NCBI GenBank assembly: GCA_029251865.1 | Contig: JAQXCN010000074.1 | Location: forward strand, 1-45,739 | DNA length: 45,739 nt | Direction: 5' to 3' | DNA from: Crocinitomicaceae bacterium | GTDB lineage: Bacteria > Bacteroidota > Bacteroidia > Flavobacteriales_D > Crocinitomicaceae | In this document: one piece after another, positions 37,563 to 45,739 of the stretch | How the letters are laid out: the number at the start of each line of letters is the position of its first letter | Position numbering within the stretch: the first letter of the stretch is position 1 | The notes under the pieces: model-generated | Database searches by the model: none | Seen by the model: the letters and a program-made list of their open reading frames with translations, nothing else | What the model was told of the DNA's origin: nothing | Made by a program: the position numbers and the translations under genes

Positions 37563-38843
37563 TTATTTAGAAGGTAATAATTTTGAGGCAACTTCTCCAA
37601 ATCCGATGCGGATTTTATCATTCTTGCAGAAACCTCTCATCGTAACGGTATCTCCATCTTGAATGAACTTTCTTTCAGAGCCATCAGCCATTGGAACAGG
37701 CTTTGTACCTTTCCATGCCAACTCTAACATTGATCCGTATGAATCTGGCGTGGGGCCAGATATTGTGCCAGAGCCTAACAAGTCCCCTCCTCTAACATTA
37801 CATCCATTTACAGTATGGTGCGCAAGTTGCTGCGCCATATTCCAATACATATATTTAAAATTTGAATTACAAACAATTGTTTCTTCCGACTGGCTTGGTG
37901 TTATCGCTACTTGTAAATTAATATCGTAAGACTTTTTTCCTTCAAATTTTAAATAATCTAAAACCTCGGGATTCTGATTTGGTGTATCCACGGCAAAAGG
38001 CTGCAATGCATCCAAACTAACGATCCAGGAAGATATTGAGGAGGCAAAATTCTTTGCTAAAAATGGCCCTAAAGGTACATATTCCCATTTTTGAATATCA
38101 CGAGCTGACCAGTCATTAAATAAGACCATTCCAAAGATATAATCTTCTGCCTCTTCGGTAGTTATAGAATCACCCAAAGGCTTACCATCGAATGTAACAA
38201 AAGCCATTTCTAATTCAAAATCAATCATTTTAGAAGCACCAAAAACAGGCCCTTGATCTTCACTTGGCTTAGTTTGTCCTTTAGGCCTATGGATATCTTG
38301 TCCTGATGGGATTACAGAAGAAGAACGCCCATGATAACCAACGGGTATATGTAGCCAATTCGGCAATAGCGCATTATTTGGGTCCCGAAACATAGTACCG
38401 ACATTTGTTGCATGCTCTTTACTGGAGTAAAAATCTGTATAATCCCCTATTTCAATAGGCATTAATACTTGTGCTGCAGACGCTGACGAAAGAACCTGCT
38501 CTACATGGTGTGCATTATTTTGCAGTTCAGTATTATCCTTGTTTAAAAGATCAGAAATACGGTCACGAAGCCTTCTTGAGGCCCGTTTTCCCTTTTTCAT
38601 TAACACATTTAATGTCTTTGTATCAAAAGCTTCGATTGAAAATGGTAGATTATCTAGATATCCTAATACATGTAGTGTCTTCAAGTCAAGAATATCATCT
38701 CCAATTCTAACACCAACTCTTGCTTCAAGATGATCTGTTTTAAAAATACCTAAAGGCAAGTTTTGGATTGGAAAGTCTGAATTTACTGGAACATTTACCC
38801 AAGACTCTAAATTTGGATCATTTGCTTTTATCATTGTATTCAT
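37563..38843 (-). CDS. fahA: Fumarylacetoacetase
   Basis: This enzyme cleaves fumarylacetoacetate to fumarate and acetoacetate, the last step of tyrosine degradation. It has 426 residues. The metal and catalytic motifs match the animal enzyme: DYTDFYSSKEHATNVG (metal Asp and catalytic His), FELEMAF (two Glu ligands) and FNDWSARDIQKWEYVPLGPF (fourth ligand). GYHGRSSSVIPSG is also conserved. It lies between ychF (8 bp upstream) and rel (0 bp downstream). No other tyrosine-degradation gene is in the window. Confidence 0.96.
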   Translation of the reverse strand: MNTMIKANDPNLESWVNVPVNSDFPIQNLPLGIFKTDHLEARVGVRIGDDILDLKTLHVLGYLDNLPFSIEAFDTKTLNVLMKKGKRASRRLRDRISDLLNKDNTELQNNAHHVEQVLSSASAAQVLMPIEIGDYTDFYSSKEHATNVGTMFRDPNNALLPNWLHIPVGYHGRSSSVIPSGQDIHRPKGQTKPSEDQGPVFGASKMIDFELEMAFVTFDGKPLGDSITTEEAEDYIFGMVLFNDWSARDIQKWEYVPLGPFLAKNFASSISSWIVSLDALQPFAVDTPNQNPEVLDYLKFEGKKSYDINLQVAITPSQSEETIVCNSNFKYMYWNMAQQLAHHTVNGCNVRGGDLLGSGTISGPTPDSYGSMLELAWKGTKPVPMADGSERKFIQDGDTVTMRGFCKNDKIRIGFGEVASKLLPSK

Positions 38844-38851
38844 CTTAATTG

Positions 38852-39949
38852 TTAAACATTAAACCTGAAATGCATGATGTCTCCATCCTGCACAATATAT
38901 TCTTTTCCTTCTACCTTAAATTTCCCTGATTCTTTAACGGCTTGCTCTGAACCTAGATCCGAAAAATCATCATACTTCATCACCTCCGCTCGAATAAAAC
39001 CCTTTTCAAAATCAGTATGAATAACACCTGCAGCCTGTGGCGCAGACATTCCTTCTTTAATAGTCCATGCTCTAACCTCTTTTTCTCCGGCCGTAAAATA
39101 AGTCTGTAGATTCAATAAAGAATATGCAGAACGAATCAATCGATTTACACCTGGTTCTTCGAGTTCGAGCTCATCTAAAAACATCTGACGTTCATCATAG
39201 GTTTCTAACTCAGTAATGTCAGCTTCTATTTTAGCACCGATAACTAAAACTTCAGCACCTTCATTTTTTACCGCAGCGCGAACAGCGTCTACAAAATGAT
39301 TTCCTTTCTGAACGGATGCTTCATCTACATTGCAAACATACATTACGGGTTTTGCCGTAATCAAATTAAAGGAAAGCACAAGTTCTTTTTCCTCATCGTT
39401 CAAATCAAGAGCACGAACAGACATCCCTTGTTCAAGCCCATCTTTAAGTTTAACCGCTAAATCATTTTCTTTTACAGCCTCCTTATCTCCGGATTTAATT
39501 ACTCTGGAAAGCGATGTGATTTTCTTTTCAACAGACTCCAGGTCCTTCAGTTGAAGTTCGATATCTATGATTTCTTTGTCACGCATTGGCTCGACCGAAC
39601 CATCAACGTGAATTATGTTTCCATCTTCGAAGCAACGAAGGACATGCAAAATAGCATCTGTCTCTCTAATATTGGCTAAAAATTTATTTCCAAGACCTTC
39701 TCCTTTTGAGGCTCCTTTTACGAGACCTGCAATATCTAAAATCTCCATCGTAGTTGGAATTACACGTTCAGGATTAACCAGGCTTTCCAGTTTTTCTAGT
39801 CTTTGATCAGGCACTGAAATAGTCCCAATATTGGGTTCTATTGTACAAAATGGAAAGTTTGCTGATTGTGCTTTTGCATTTGACAAACAATTGAAGAGTG
39901 TTGACTTGCCCACATTTGGAAGCCCAACGATACCACACTTTAGAGACAT
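38852..39949 (-). CDS. ychF: Redox-regulated ATPase YchF
   Basis: This 365-residue P-loop protein of the Obg-related family has G1 GLPNVGKS (9-16), followed by the helix [16 protein letters not shown]3 [20 protein letters not shown] and the altered G4 CNVDEAS, where the Asp of NKxD is replaced. This is the change that goes with ATP rather than GTP use. The C-terminal TGS domain ends in [10 protein letters not shown]. It is the first gene of ychF-fah-rel and its promoter is seen just upstream. Confidence 0.97.
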   Translation of the reverse strand: MSLKCGIVGLPNVGKSTLFNCLSNAKAQSANFPFCTIEPNIGTISVPDQRLEKLESLVNPERVIPTTMEILDIAGLVKGASKGEGLGNKFLANIRETDAILHVLRCFEDGNIIHVDGSVEPMRDKEIIDIELQLKDLESVEKKITSLSRVIKSGDKEAVKENDLAVKLKDGLEQGMSVRALDLNDEEKELVLSFNLITAKPVMYVCNVDEASVQKGNHFVDAVRAAVKNEGAEVLVIGAKIEADITELETYDERQMFLDELELEEPGVNRLIRSAYSLLNLQTYFTAGEKEVRAWTIKEGMSAPQAAGVIHTDFEKGFIRAEVMKYDDFSDLGSEQAVKESGKFKVEGKEYIVQDGDIMHFRFNV

Positions 39950-39966
39950 AATTATTTTTTGGTGCT

Positions 39967-39974
39967 CAAAGATA
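39967..39974 (-). promoter_or_regulatory. -7 element of the ychF-fah-rel promoter
   Basis: On the reverse strand TATCTTTG (39974-39967) is a perfect -7 element 17 bp before the ychF ATG. No exact TTTG is seen 19-20 bp further upstream. No other promoter is visible for fah or rel. Confidence 0.5.
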
Positions 39975-40104
39975 AGAAAGAATGATAAGAAAGTATAGAT
40001 TTTAATAGACTTGTGAACGATATTTTTGAACCAAATGAATCCCTAAAAGATTATTTGAAAATAGAATTATATGTATCTTTCAATTTTAAAATAAATAACC
40101 AAAA

Positions 40105-41493
40105 ATGAAGTTAGTCAGCCTTATCTCCTTTACCCTTTTCAGCTTTCTTTTCTACAGTCAGCATGCAACATCAGAGATTTCAGACTCCTCATTTATTCGT
40201 TCGATATATACAACTGCACTTACAGAAGGGAATGCCTACGAGGACCTTAGATTCTTATGCAAAGAAATAGGCGCACGTATAACAGGGTCCACTGAGGCAC
40301 AGATGGCTATAGAATGGGGCAAGGACAAAATGGATTCCTATGGACTTGAAACGAAGCTACACGAAATTCAAGTTCCTCATTGGGAAAGAGGTACCAAAGA
40401 AGCATTCTATCTCAAATCAAGTAATGGTACCCACATCAAATTAAGAGGCCTTGCATTGGGGGGTTCAATAGGCACGAATGGAACAATGAGAGCTGAGCTT
40501 ATTGAATTCGAGAGTCTTGATGCTTTAAAAATTTCAGACTCCGAAGTCGTTAAAGGAAAGATTGTTTTCGTGAACCAACCTATGAACGCAAAACAAATTC
40601 AAACATTCAAAGCCTATGGAGGCTGTTACCCTTTACGCGGAAACAGCGCTTCTATTGCTGCGGAAAAGGGTGCCACCGGAACAATAATAAGATCTTTAGG
40701 TCTAGCATCTGATCCGCACCCCCATACAGGCTCTATGTATTACAAAGAAGGCGTGACAAAGATACCCGCTGCCGCAATTTGCACAGCAGACGCAGATCAA
40801 GTTCATGATTACATCAATAACAATTCAAAAGAAAAAATCGAACTTATCATGGAAATGGACTGTAGATCTTTTCCCGATAGCAAGTCCTACAATGTGCTTG
40901 GCGAAATCAAAGGTAAAGCCTTCGCAGATGAAGTTATAACTGTTGGTGGGCATCTTGACTCCTGGGACACAGGAGAAGGTGCGCATGACGATGGCGCAGG
41001 AATCATTCACTGCCTTGAGGCTTTCAGAATTCTCAAGAAAATGAATTATAAGCCGAATCACACTTTGAGATTAGTATTCTTTATGAATGAAGAAAATGGA
41101 AATAAGGGCGGTAAAACCTATGCGAAATGGGTTAAAGAAAATAACGAAAAGCATTTTGCCGCAATAGAAAGTGATCGTGGTGGATTTGCTCCGAGAGGAT
41201 TTACATGTGATGGTTCTGAAACAGACATAAAATGGCTCACATCATTAGCTCCGATTTTCAAAGATTATGATCTTCACATTTTTGAAAAAGGTTATGGAGG
41301 CGTAGATATTGGACCGCTTAAAGATTCATACCCAAATATTCCGCTTTTCGGTTTTGTTCCGGACTCTCAACGTTACTTTGATATGCACCACTCCCCTAAC
41401 GATATTTTCGAAAATGTGAACAAAAGGGAACTAGAACTTGGAGCCGCCGCAATTGCTTCTTTCATCTATTTGTTAGATCAAAAACAACCTTAA
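40105..41493 (+). CDS. M28 family metallopeptidase, exported
   Basis: This 462-residue protein is like carboxypeptidase Q and aminopeptidases of family M28. It has a signal peptide ending near FLFYSQ. Ligands of the two metals are visible in GGHLDSWDTGEGAHDDGAG (His and Asp), NEENGNKGG (catalytic Glu and Glu), ESDRGGF (Asp) and MHHSPND (His). The protease-associated segment is around 110-240. The substrate is probably short peptides in the periplasm. TATCTTTC at 40075-40082 may be its -7 element, but the spacing to TTTG (40055) is only 16 bp. Its stop shares TTAA with the dnaE2 stop. Confidence 0.92.
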   Translation: MKLVSLISFTLFSFLFYSQHATSEISDSSFIRSIYTTALTEGNAYEDLRFLCKEIGARITGSTEAQMAIEWGKDKMDSYGLETKLHEIQVPHWERGTKEAFYLKSSNGTHIKLRGLALGGSIGTNGTMRAELIEFESLDALKISDSEVVKGKIVFVNQPMNAKQIQTFKAYGGCYPLRGNSASIAAEKGATGTIIRSLGLASDPHPHTGSMYYKEGVTKIPAAAICTADADQVHDYINNNSKEKIELIMEMDCRSFPDSKSYNVLGEIKGKAFADEVITVGGHLDSWDTGEGAHDDGAGIIHCLEAFRILKKMNYKPNHTLRLVFFMNEENGNKGGKTYAKWVKENNEKHFAAIESDRGGFAPRGFTCDGSETDIKWLTSLAPIFKDYDLHIFEKGYGGVDIGPLKDSYPNIPLFGFVPDSQRYFDMHHSPNDIFENVNKRELELGAAAIASFIYLLDQKQP

Positions 41494-44435
41494 TCCATAC
41501 ATTCTGAGAAACGGGGATCCTCTACATAAGCTTGTTTTTTCATAATACAGACCTCCAAGCAGCAAAAATTAAACTCTTCAACTAGCTTCCCTTCCAAGAA
41601 GTAAATACCAGGACCAGAAAAAGGATAACGCAGCAAAGATGAATGAAAGTGTACTGTATCGATGACTTCCCCGTCTTGATCGAGAAACATGCCAAACGAA
41701 ATAGCCTGCCCTTTCGAAGATTTTGAATTCTTAAGTGCAACCAAATAACCATAGGCTTGAACTGTTTTTCCTATAGACGAAGAAAACTTAGAAGCTGGAC
41801 AGTTCGAACCTACTGGAATTGTAAGCAATTGAAATGGATTGCACAAAGGAAACCCCATGAGCTCTAAATACTCAAAATCCAACTCTAAGAGGTGTTCTTT
41901 GAGTTCTGGAAGCTGACCAGAATGCTTCGATTCAAGTGTTAAAGGTAAAACAGCTTGTGTGTTCCTGGGTTTTTTATCGTGAAAAAAATAAGCTTTCCAA
42001 AGCAGGTTCTTTCGAGGCAAACCAAAGCATCTTAACGCATTAACCCGAATAAGCAATACTAGCTGCTCAAATGGAATATAAGTACGCTCCAACAAGTCTT
42101 CAAAGCTCTTAAAGCGACCATAAACCTCTCTAGACTTGATGATGCCATCTATGGTATTCACTGCCATACTATTAATAAGATTAAAGCCTAACACCAAAAG
42201 ACTCCCCTTTAAACTCGAAGTATATAAACCTTCATTAATACAAGGTCCCTGAACTCTTGCCCCAAGTTTTCTGGCCTCATGAACATAGAACTCTGTCCGG
42301 TAAAACCCTCCAAAATTATTGATGCATGCTGTCATATACTCTAATGGGTAATAAGCTTTTAGATATAAACTCTGATAACTCTCCACAGCATAAGATGCAG
42401 AATGCCCCTTTGCGAATGCATAACCCGCAAAACTCTCAATCTGATTCCATATAGATTTAACAAGCATAAAATCATACCCTTTAGCACCACAGTTTTCAAA
42501 AAATTTCTCCTTTATAAAAGAGAACTCTTTTCGAGATCTAAACTTCCCAGACATTCCACGCCGTAATACATCAGCCTCACCCAATGTGAGTCCTGCAAAA
42601 TAATGTGCAACCTTAATCACATCCTCTTGATAAACCATCACGCCATAAGTCTCAGGCATAATCTTAAGTAATAATGGATGTGCCTTTTTACGCTCTTCAG
42701 GAAAACGATGACGTAAAATATAAGTGCGCATCATCCCAGATTGCGAAACCCCTGGGCGAATAACAGAACTGGCAGCTACTAACTCAAGATAAGTCTTAAC
42801 ACTAAGCTTGGTCATCAACATACGCATTGCTGGTGATTCTACATAAAAGCAACCGAGCGCATCTGCATTTGTCAGAAGTGCATTGATTCGTTGGTCTGAC
42901 TTAAAAAAACTAAGATTATTAATATCTTTAGGTGGATTGTCAGGCTGGTTTTGAACCGCCAACGCGATTCCTTCTTGAATCTTCGCCAACCCCCGCTGAC
43001 TCAACACATCAAACTTGTAGAGTCCGACATCTTCCGCTTCAAGCATGGAAAACTGTGTTGTAGAAAAACCTTTAGGAGGTGAAAACGTTGCTGAAAACCA
43101 TGTCATTGGCTTTTCACTGATCACAATACCTCCTGAATGCACACTCAAATAAGAAGGCAAACCCTGTATGTAAGAGCTGTACTTCAATACAAGTGCAGTT
43201 AAAGAATCGTTTGTTTTTGAAGTGTTTTTAGCTAATTGTTCTATTTCTGAATTCGGCAAACCAAAAACCTTTCCAAGCTCTCGAATCGTAGCACGATACT
43301 GAAAAGTATTATAAGTACACAGTAGTGCAGCAGTAGGATATTTATCAAATATATATCGAATCACATCATCTCGGTCACGCCAAGAAAAATCAATATCAAA
43401 ATCTGGTGGACTCTTTCGCTCTAGATTAATAAAGCGCTCAAAGTACAAATCAAGATCTAAAGGATCTACATTTGTGATTTTCAGCAGATATGCCACGATG
43501 CTATTTGCACCACTACCCCTTCCTACATAAAAATAATTTCTGGCACGCGCATACGAAGTAAAGTCCCATGTCATTAGGAAATACGAAAGATACTTCTTCT
43601 TTGTAATAATCTCAATCTCTTTTTCAATTCGCTCTACGATCTCATCAGTAAGCACTTCATAACGCTCAGGAAGGCCTTCTAGGCAAAGGTTCCTGAGCAG
43701 TGTCTCATCTTCAGCTTCACTACCAGTAAAAGTAAATGGATTCTGAGGCAAAGCCGCTTCACTGAAATCAAATGAAATACCACAACCTTCCAAAAGTGAA
43801 AAAGTACGTTTTAATGCAACATCGTAAGACTTAAAAGTGACAGCTATTTTTTTTAGATCCATTAGAAAATCAAGTTTTGCACACTGACTGGGCTTTAGCT
43901 TAGAAAGAAGAGTGTTATAATGAATTGCTCGAAGCAAACGATGGGTATTATAATCACGCTGATTACGAAATACCATAGCTGGTAGCACAATCAACTTTTT
44001 AACATTTAAAATATTAAAATTTTTATTTAAGTTAATTAAATTAAAGTGTTGAATATCAATATATTCGTTTTCTTTTAAAGTAGTACTTGGACCAGGAAAG
44101 GGGTAAGAAATATAGCAATTACTTAAGTGTGGGATTTGATCAGGAAAATCAATCTTCCCCTGCAAGTGCTTAGACAACAAAACGTTCAATTCATGAAAGC
44201 CTCTATTATTCCTTGCAATAACCGTCGCCTTAACCTTCATTTCATTACGGAGTTCAACGCCAACAATAGGCTTCAAGCCCATTTCTTGTGCAGAGCGTAC
44301 AAAAGAGAGTACTGCCCCTGTTGAGTTTATATCTGCTAATAAAAGAAACTTATGCCCTGCATCAATCCCCCATTCAACGAGCGCTCCAGGTTGTACTACA
44401 CCATATTTTAAACTGTAACAAGATTGTACTTTCAT
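41490..44435 (-). CDS. DnaE2/ImuC-like DNA polymerase III alpha subunit
   Basis: This C-family polymerase has 981 residues, shorter than a replicative DnaE (about 1150 or more). The palm motif PDFDIDFSWRD (catalytic Asp347, Asp349) and GRGSGANSIVAYLLKITNVDPL, PGVSQSG, and AYAFAKGHSASYAVESYQS are intact. The N-terminal PHP domain (1-65) has lost metal ligands: QSCYSLKYG replaces HSEYS, and ADINST replaces TDH. The gene starts 15 bp after dinB on the reverse strand, so the pair probably works together in translesion synthesis. DnaE2-type polymerases are error-prone partners in that process. Confidence 0.9.
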   Translation of the reverse strand: MKVQSCYSLKYGVVQPGALVEWGIDAGHKFLLLADINSTGAVLSFVRSAQEMGLKPIVGVELRNEMKVKATVIARNNRGFHELNVLLSKHLQGKIDFPDQIPHLSNCYISYPFPGPSTTLKENEYIDIQHFNLINLNKNFNILNVKKLIVLPAMVFRNQRDYNTHRLLRAIHYNTLLSKLKPSQCAKLDFLMDLKKIAVTFKSYDVALKRTFSLLEGCGISFDFSEAALPQNPFTFTGSEAEDETLLRNLCLEGLPERYEVLTDEIVERIEKEIEIITKKKYLSYFLMTWDFTSYARARNYFYVGRGSGANSIVAYLLKITNVDPLDLDLYFERFINLERKSPPDFDIDFSWRDRDDVIRYIFDKYPTAALLCTYNTFQYRATIRELGKVFGLPNSEIEQLAKNTSKTNDSLTALVLKYSSYIQGLPSYLSVHSGGIVISEKPMTWFSATFSPPKGFSTTQFSMLEAEDVGLYKFDVLSQRGLAKIQEGIALAVQNQPDNPPKDINNLSFFKSDQRINALLTNADALGCFYVESPAMRMLMTKLSVKTYLELVAASSVIRPGVSQSGMMRTYILRHRFPEERKKAHPLLLKIMPETYGVMVYQEDVIKVAHYFAGLTLGEADVLRRGMSGKFRSRKEFSFIKEKFFENCGAKGYDFMLVKSIWNQIESFAGYAFAKGHSASYAVESYQSLYLKAYYPLEYMTACINNFGGFYRTEFYVHEARKLGARVQGPCINEGLYTSSLKGSLLVLGFNLINSMAVNTIDGIIKSREVYGRFKSFEDLLERTYIPFEQLVLLIRVNALRCFGLPRKNLLWKAYFFHDKKPRNTQAVLPLTLESKHSGQLPELKEHLLELDFEYLELMGFPLCNPFQLLTIPVGSNCPASKFSSSIGKTVQAYGYLVALKNSKSSKGQAISFGMFLDQDGEVIDTVHFHSSLLRYPFSGPGIYFLEGKLVEEFNFCCLEVCIMKKQAYVEDPRFSECMD

Positions 44436-44450
44436 CTCTAAATCTCAAAT

Positions 44451-45668
44451 TTAAGACCTGCGATTCGCCAACAAGGCAGGAGGCTCACCATTAAAAGGAT
44501 TCCAACCTCCTATTGTCTTGGCTTCCATACCAATAGCCTTAATCACTGAACGGTCACCGTATTTAGAACGGATACGATCCAAAGCATTGTATAAAGATGG
44601 GTAATCAACTGCATCTGTAAATAAGCCTAACTGATAATTCCCTGAAACCAAGGCACTATAACGCACTCCAATCAAACGAACCAATAAACGCCGATTAAAA
44701 GCACGCTCAAAAAGCTCTAAAATCATAGGTATTAACTCATGATCAGCAGCCGTGTAGGGGATTTTTTTTTGCAGTGTTTGGGTTTGAAAATCAGAGTAAC
44801 GAACCTTTACAGCTACACAACCGGTCAACTTATCACCTCTACGGAGTTGATAAGCCAGGTTCTCAGCCATTGCTGAAAGAATACTCCTTAACTTTACTAT
44901 ATCAATCGTATCTTTATTAAAGGTACGCTCCGTTGAAATTGACTTTCTTTCGTTATGTTGAATAACTGGTGTAAGGTCAATACCATTTGCTTTTTTCCAG
45001 ATCCCTACCCCATTCTGTCCCATAATTCGACCCATCATCTCGACAGGCATTTCTTGAATAGGCTGAATGGTTTTTATTCCTAAATTACATAGTGATTGAT
45101 AAGTCTTCAAACCTACCATAGGGATTTTACGCACCGATAGAGGGCTCAAAAAATTCTTTTCATTGCCATATGAAATCTGTATTTGATTATCAGGCTTTGC
45201 CTCACCTGTTGCAATCTTAGACACCGTTTTATTTTCTGACAAACCAAAAGAAATAGGCAAGCCTGTTTCTCTAAGAATACGTTGCCTAAGCTCGGAACTG
45301 TACTTGAGTACTCCGTGAAAACGATCCATTCCCGTAAAATCAATATAAAACTCATCGATAGATGATTTTTCATAGAGTGGAGATGCTTCTCTAATGATAT
45401 CTGTGACCATTCTAGAATACTTTGTATAGGTTGACGAGTTTCCTTTTATCACAATGGCTTCAGGACAGCGTTGCTTGGCCATTCGCATGGGCATTGCAGA
45501 GTGGATACCGAACTTTCGTGCTTCATAGCTGCAGGAAGCGACTACGCCGCGATCACTCGTTCCACCAATGAGAATAGGCTTATTATTAAGGCGGCTGTCT
45601 AAAAGACGCTCACAGGAAACAAAAAAAGTATCAAGGTCCATGTGGACAATAGATCGCAATAAAGGCAT
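44451..45668 (-). CDS. dinB: Y-family DNA polymerase IV
   Basis: This 405-residue translesion polymerase has catalytic acids Asp11 (MDLDTFF), Asp105 and Glu106 (SSIDEFYID), FFVSCE with an aromatic steric-gate pair, and the GGTSDRGVVASCSYEARKFG region. The finger and little-finger domains follow, and a QLGLF clamp-binding motif lies at 346-350. Unlike ImuB it keeps an active site. It is the first visible gene of the reverse dinB-dnaE2 pair. The gene upstream, which is often a LexA/UmuD-like regulator, lies outside the window. Confidence 0.94.
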   Translation of the reverse strand: MPLLRSIVHMDLDTFFVSCERLLDSRLNNKPILIGGTSDRGVVASCSYEARKFGIHSAMPMRMAKQRCPEAIVIKGNSSTYTKYSRMVTDIIREASPLYEKSSIDEFYIDFTGMDRFHGVLKYSSELRQRILRETGLPISFGLSENKTVSKIATGEAKPDNQIQISYGNEKNFLSPLSVRKIPMVGLKTYQSLCNLGIKTIQPIQEMPVEMMGRIMGQNGVGIWKKANGIDLTPVIQHNERKSISTERTFNKDTIDIVKLRSILSAMAENLAYQLRRGDKLTGCVAVKVRYSDFQTQTLQKKIPYTAADHELIPMILELFERAFNRRLLVRLIGVRYSALVSGNYQLGLFTDAVDYPSLYNALDRIRSKYGDRSVIKAIGMEAKTIGGWNPFNGEPPALLANRRS

Positions 45669-45686
45669 TTATAACAGGTTTAATGG

Positions 45687-45727
45687 TTATTCAATAAAAC
45701 ACTGCAAATCGTTAGAACACAAATATA
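45687..45727 (-). promoter_or_regulatory. dinB promoter -7 element and leader inverted repeat
   Basis: On the reverse strand a perfect TATATTTG lies at 45727-45720. The expected -33 element would be outside the window. Downstream, the leader holds an 11 bp palindrome TTATT-C-AATAA (45687-45697) about 19 bp before the ATG. It could be an operator, but such short AT-rich palindromes also occur by chance. Confidence 0.4.
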
Positions 45728-45739
45728 ATAACTATGATT

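Noticed and set aside
44451..45668. Calling the Y-family gene ImuB
   Set aside because: The catalytic acids Asp11, Asp105 and Glu106 are intact, unlike ImuB.

Overview
The window looks like a chromosomal segment of a marine-type Flavobacteriales bacterium (Bacteroidota). The evidence is an AT-rich composition, a secreted subtilase with a type IX secretion C-terminal tail, a GldL-like membrane protein, an OstA-like LPS-transport protein, a GYDIA-type GHMP kinase beside mevalonate-pathway genes, and promoters of the Bacteroidota form (TTTG at -33, TAnnTTTG at -7). Starts rarely have a Shine-Dalgarno sequence. The genus cannot be read from the sequence. I saw no rRNA, tRNA, CRISPR array, insertion sequence or prophage. 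Genes are tightly packed with many 1-23 nt overlaps, and no gene-free gap exceeds 300 bases with the starts chosen here.

Region 1 (1-7.75 kb): the end of an unrecognised protein, a ketoacyl-ACP synthase III and an exported SH3-like protein run forward. They meet a reverse five-gene run: HMG-CoA reductase, GYDIA GHMP kinase, diphosphomevalonate decarboxylase, mevalonate kinase and a UbiA-family prenyltransferase. This is most of the mevalonate route to isopentenyl diphosphate plus one prenyl-using enzyme. The HMG-CoA reductase promoter carries interleaved inverted repeats.

Region 2 (7.75-10 kb): an accessory-looking forward operon of five unrecognised genes. It is preceded by a GC-rich double hairpin and contains a recent tandem duplication. 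It is followed by a membrane protein built from repeated FKxxHWP units.

Region 3 (10.9-21.3 kb): forward rmuC and an NAD(P)-binding oxidoreductase; a family-2 glycosyltransferase whose natural start appears to be ATC; then a reverse seven-gene run: S8 peptidase, NTF2-like protein, prmC, ligA, a DUF6913-like gene, dapA and a VanX-like D,D-dipeptidase lipoprotein.

Region 4 (21.4-29.6 kb): a T9SS-exported subtilase, an ElaA-like acetyltransferase and an M13 peptidase forward; ppx/gppA and hisS reverse; yqgE forward.

Region 5 (29.7-41.5 kb): rpsA with a structured leader, a strong promoter and a clear terminator; a fur-STAS-purA-ostA-like operon; reverse ychF-fah-rel/spoT; and a forward M28 peptidase.

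Region 6 (41.5-45.7 kb): a reverse dinB-dnaE2 pair, which looks like a translesion-synthesis cassette.

The most unusual material is the accessory operon with its hairpin leader and duplication, the FKxxHWP repeat protein, the rpsA leader, the ATC-start glycosyltransferase, and the dinB-dnaE2 cassette with an intact Y-family active site and a degenerate PHP domain.
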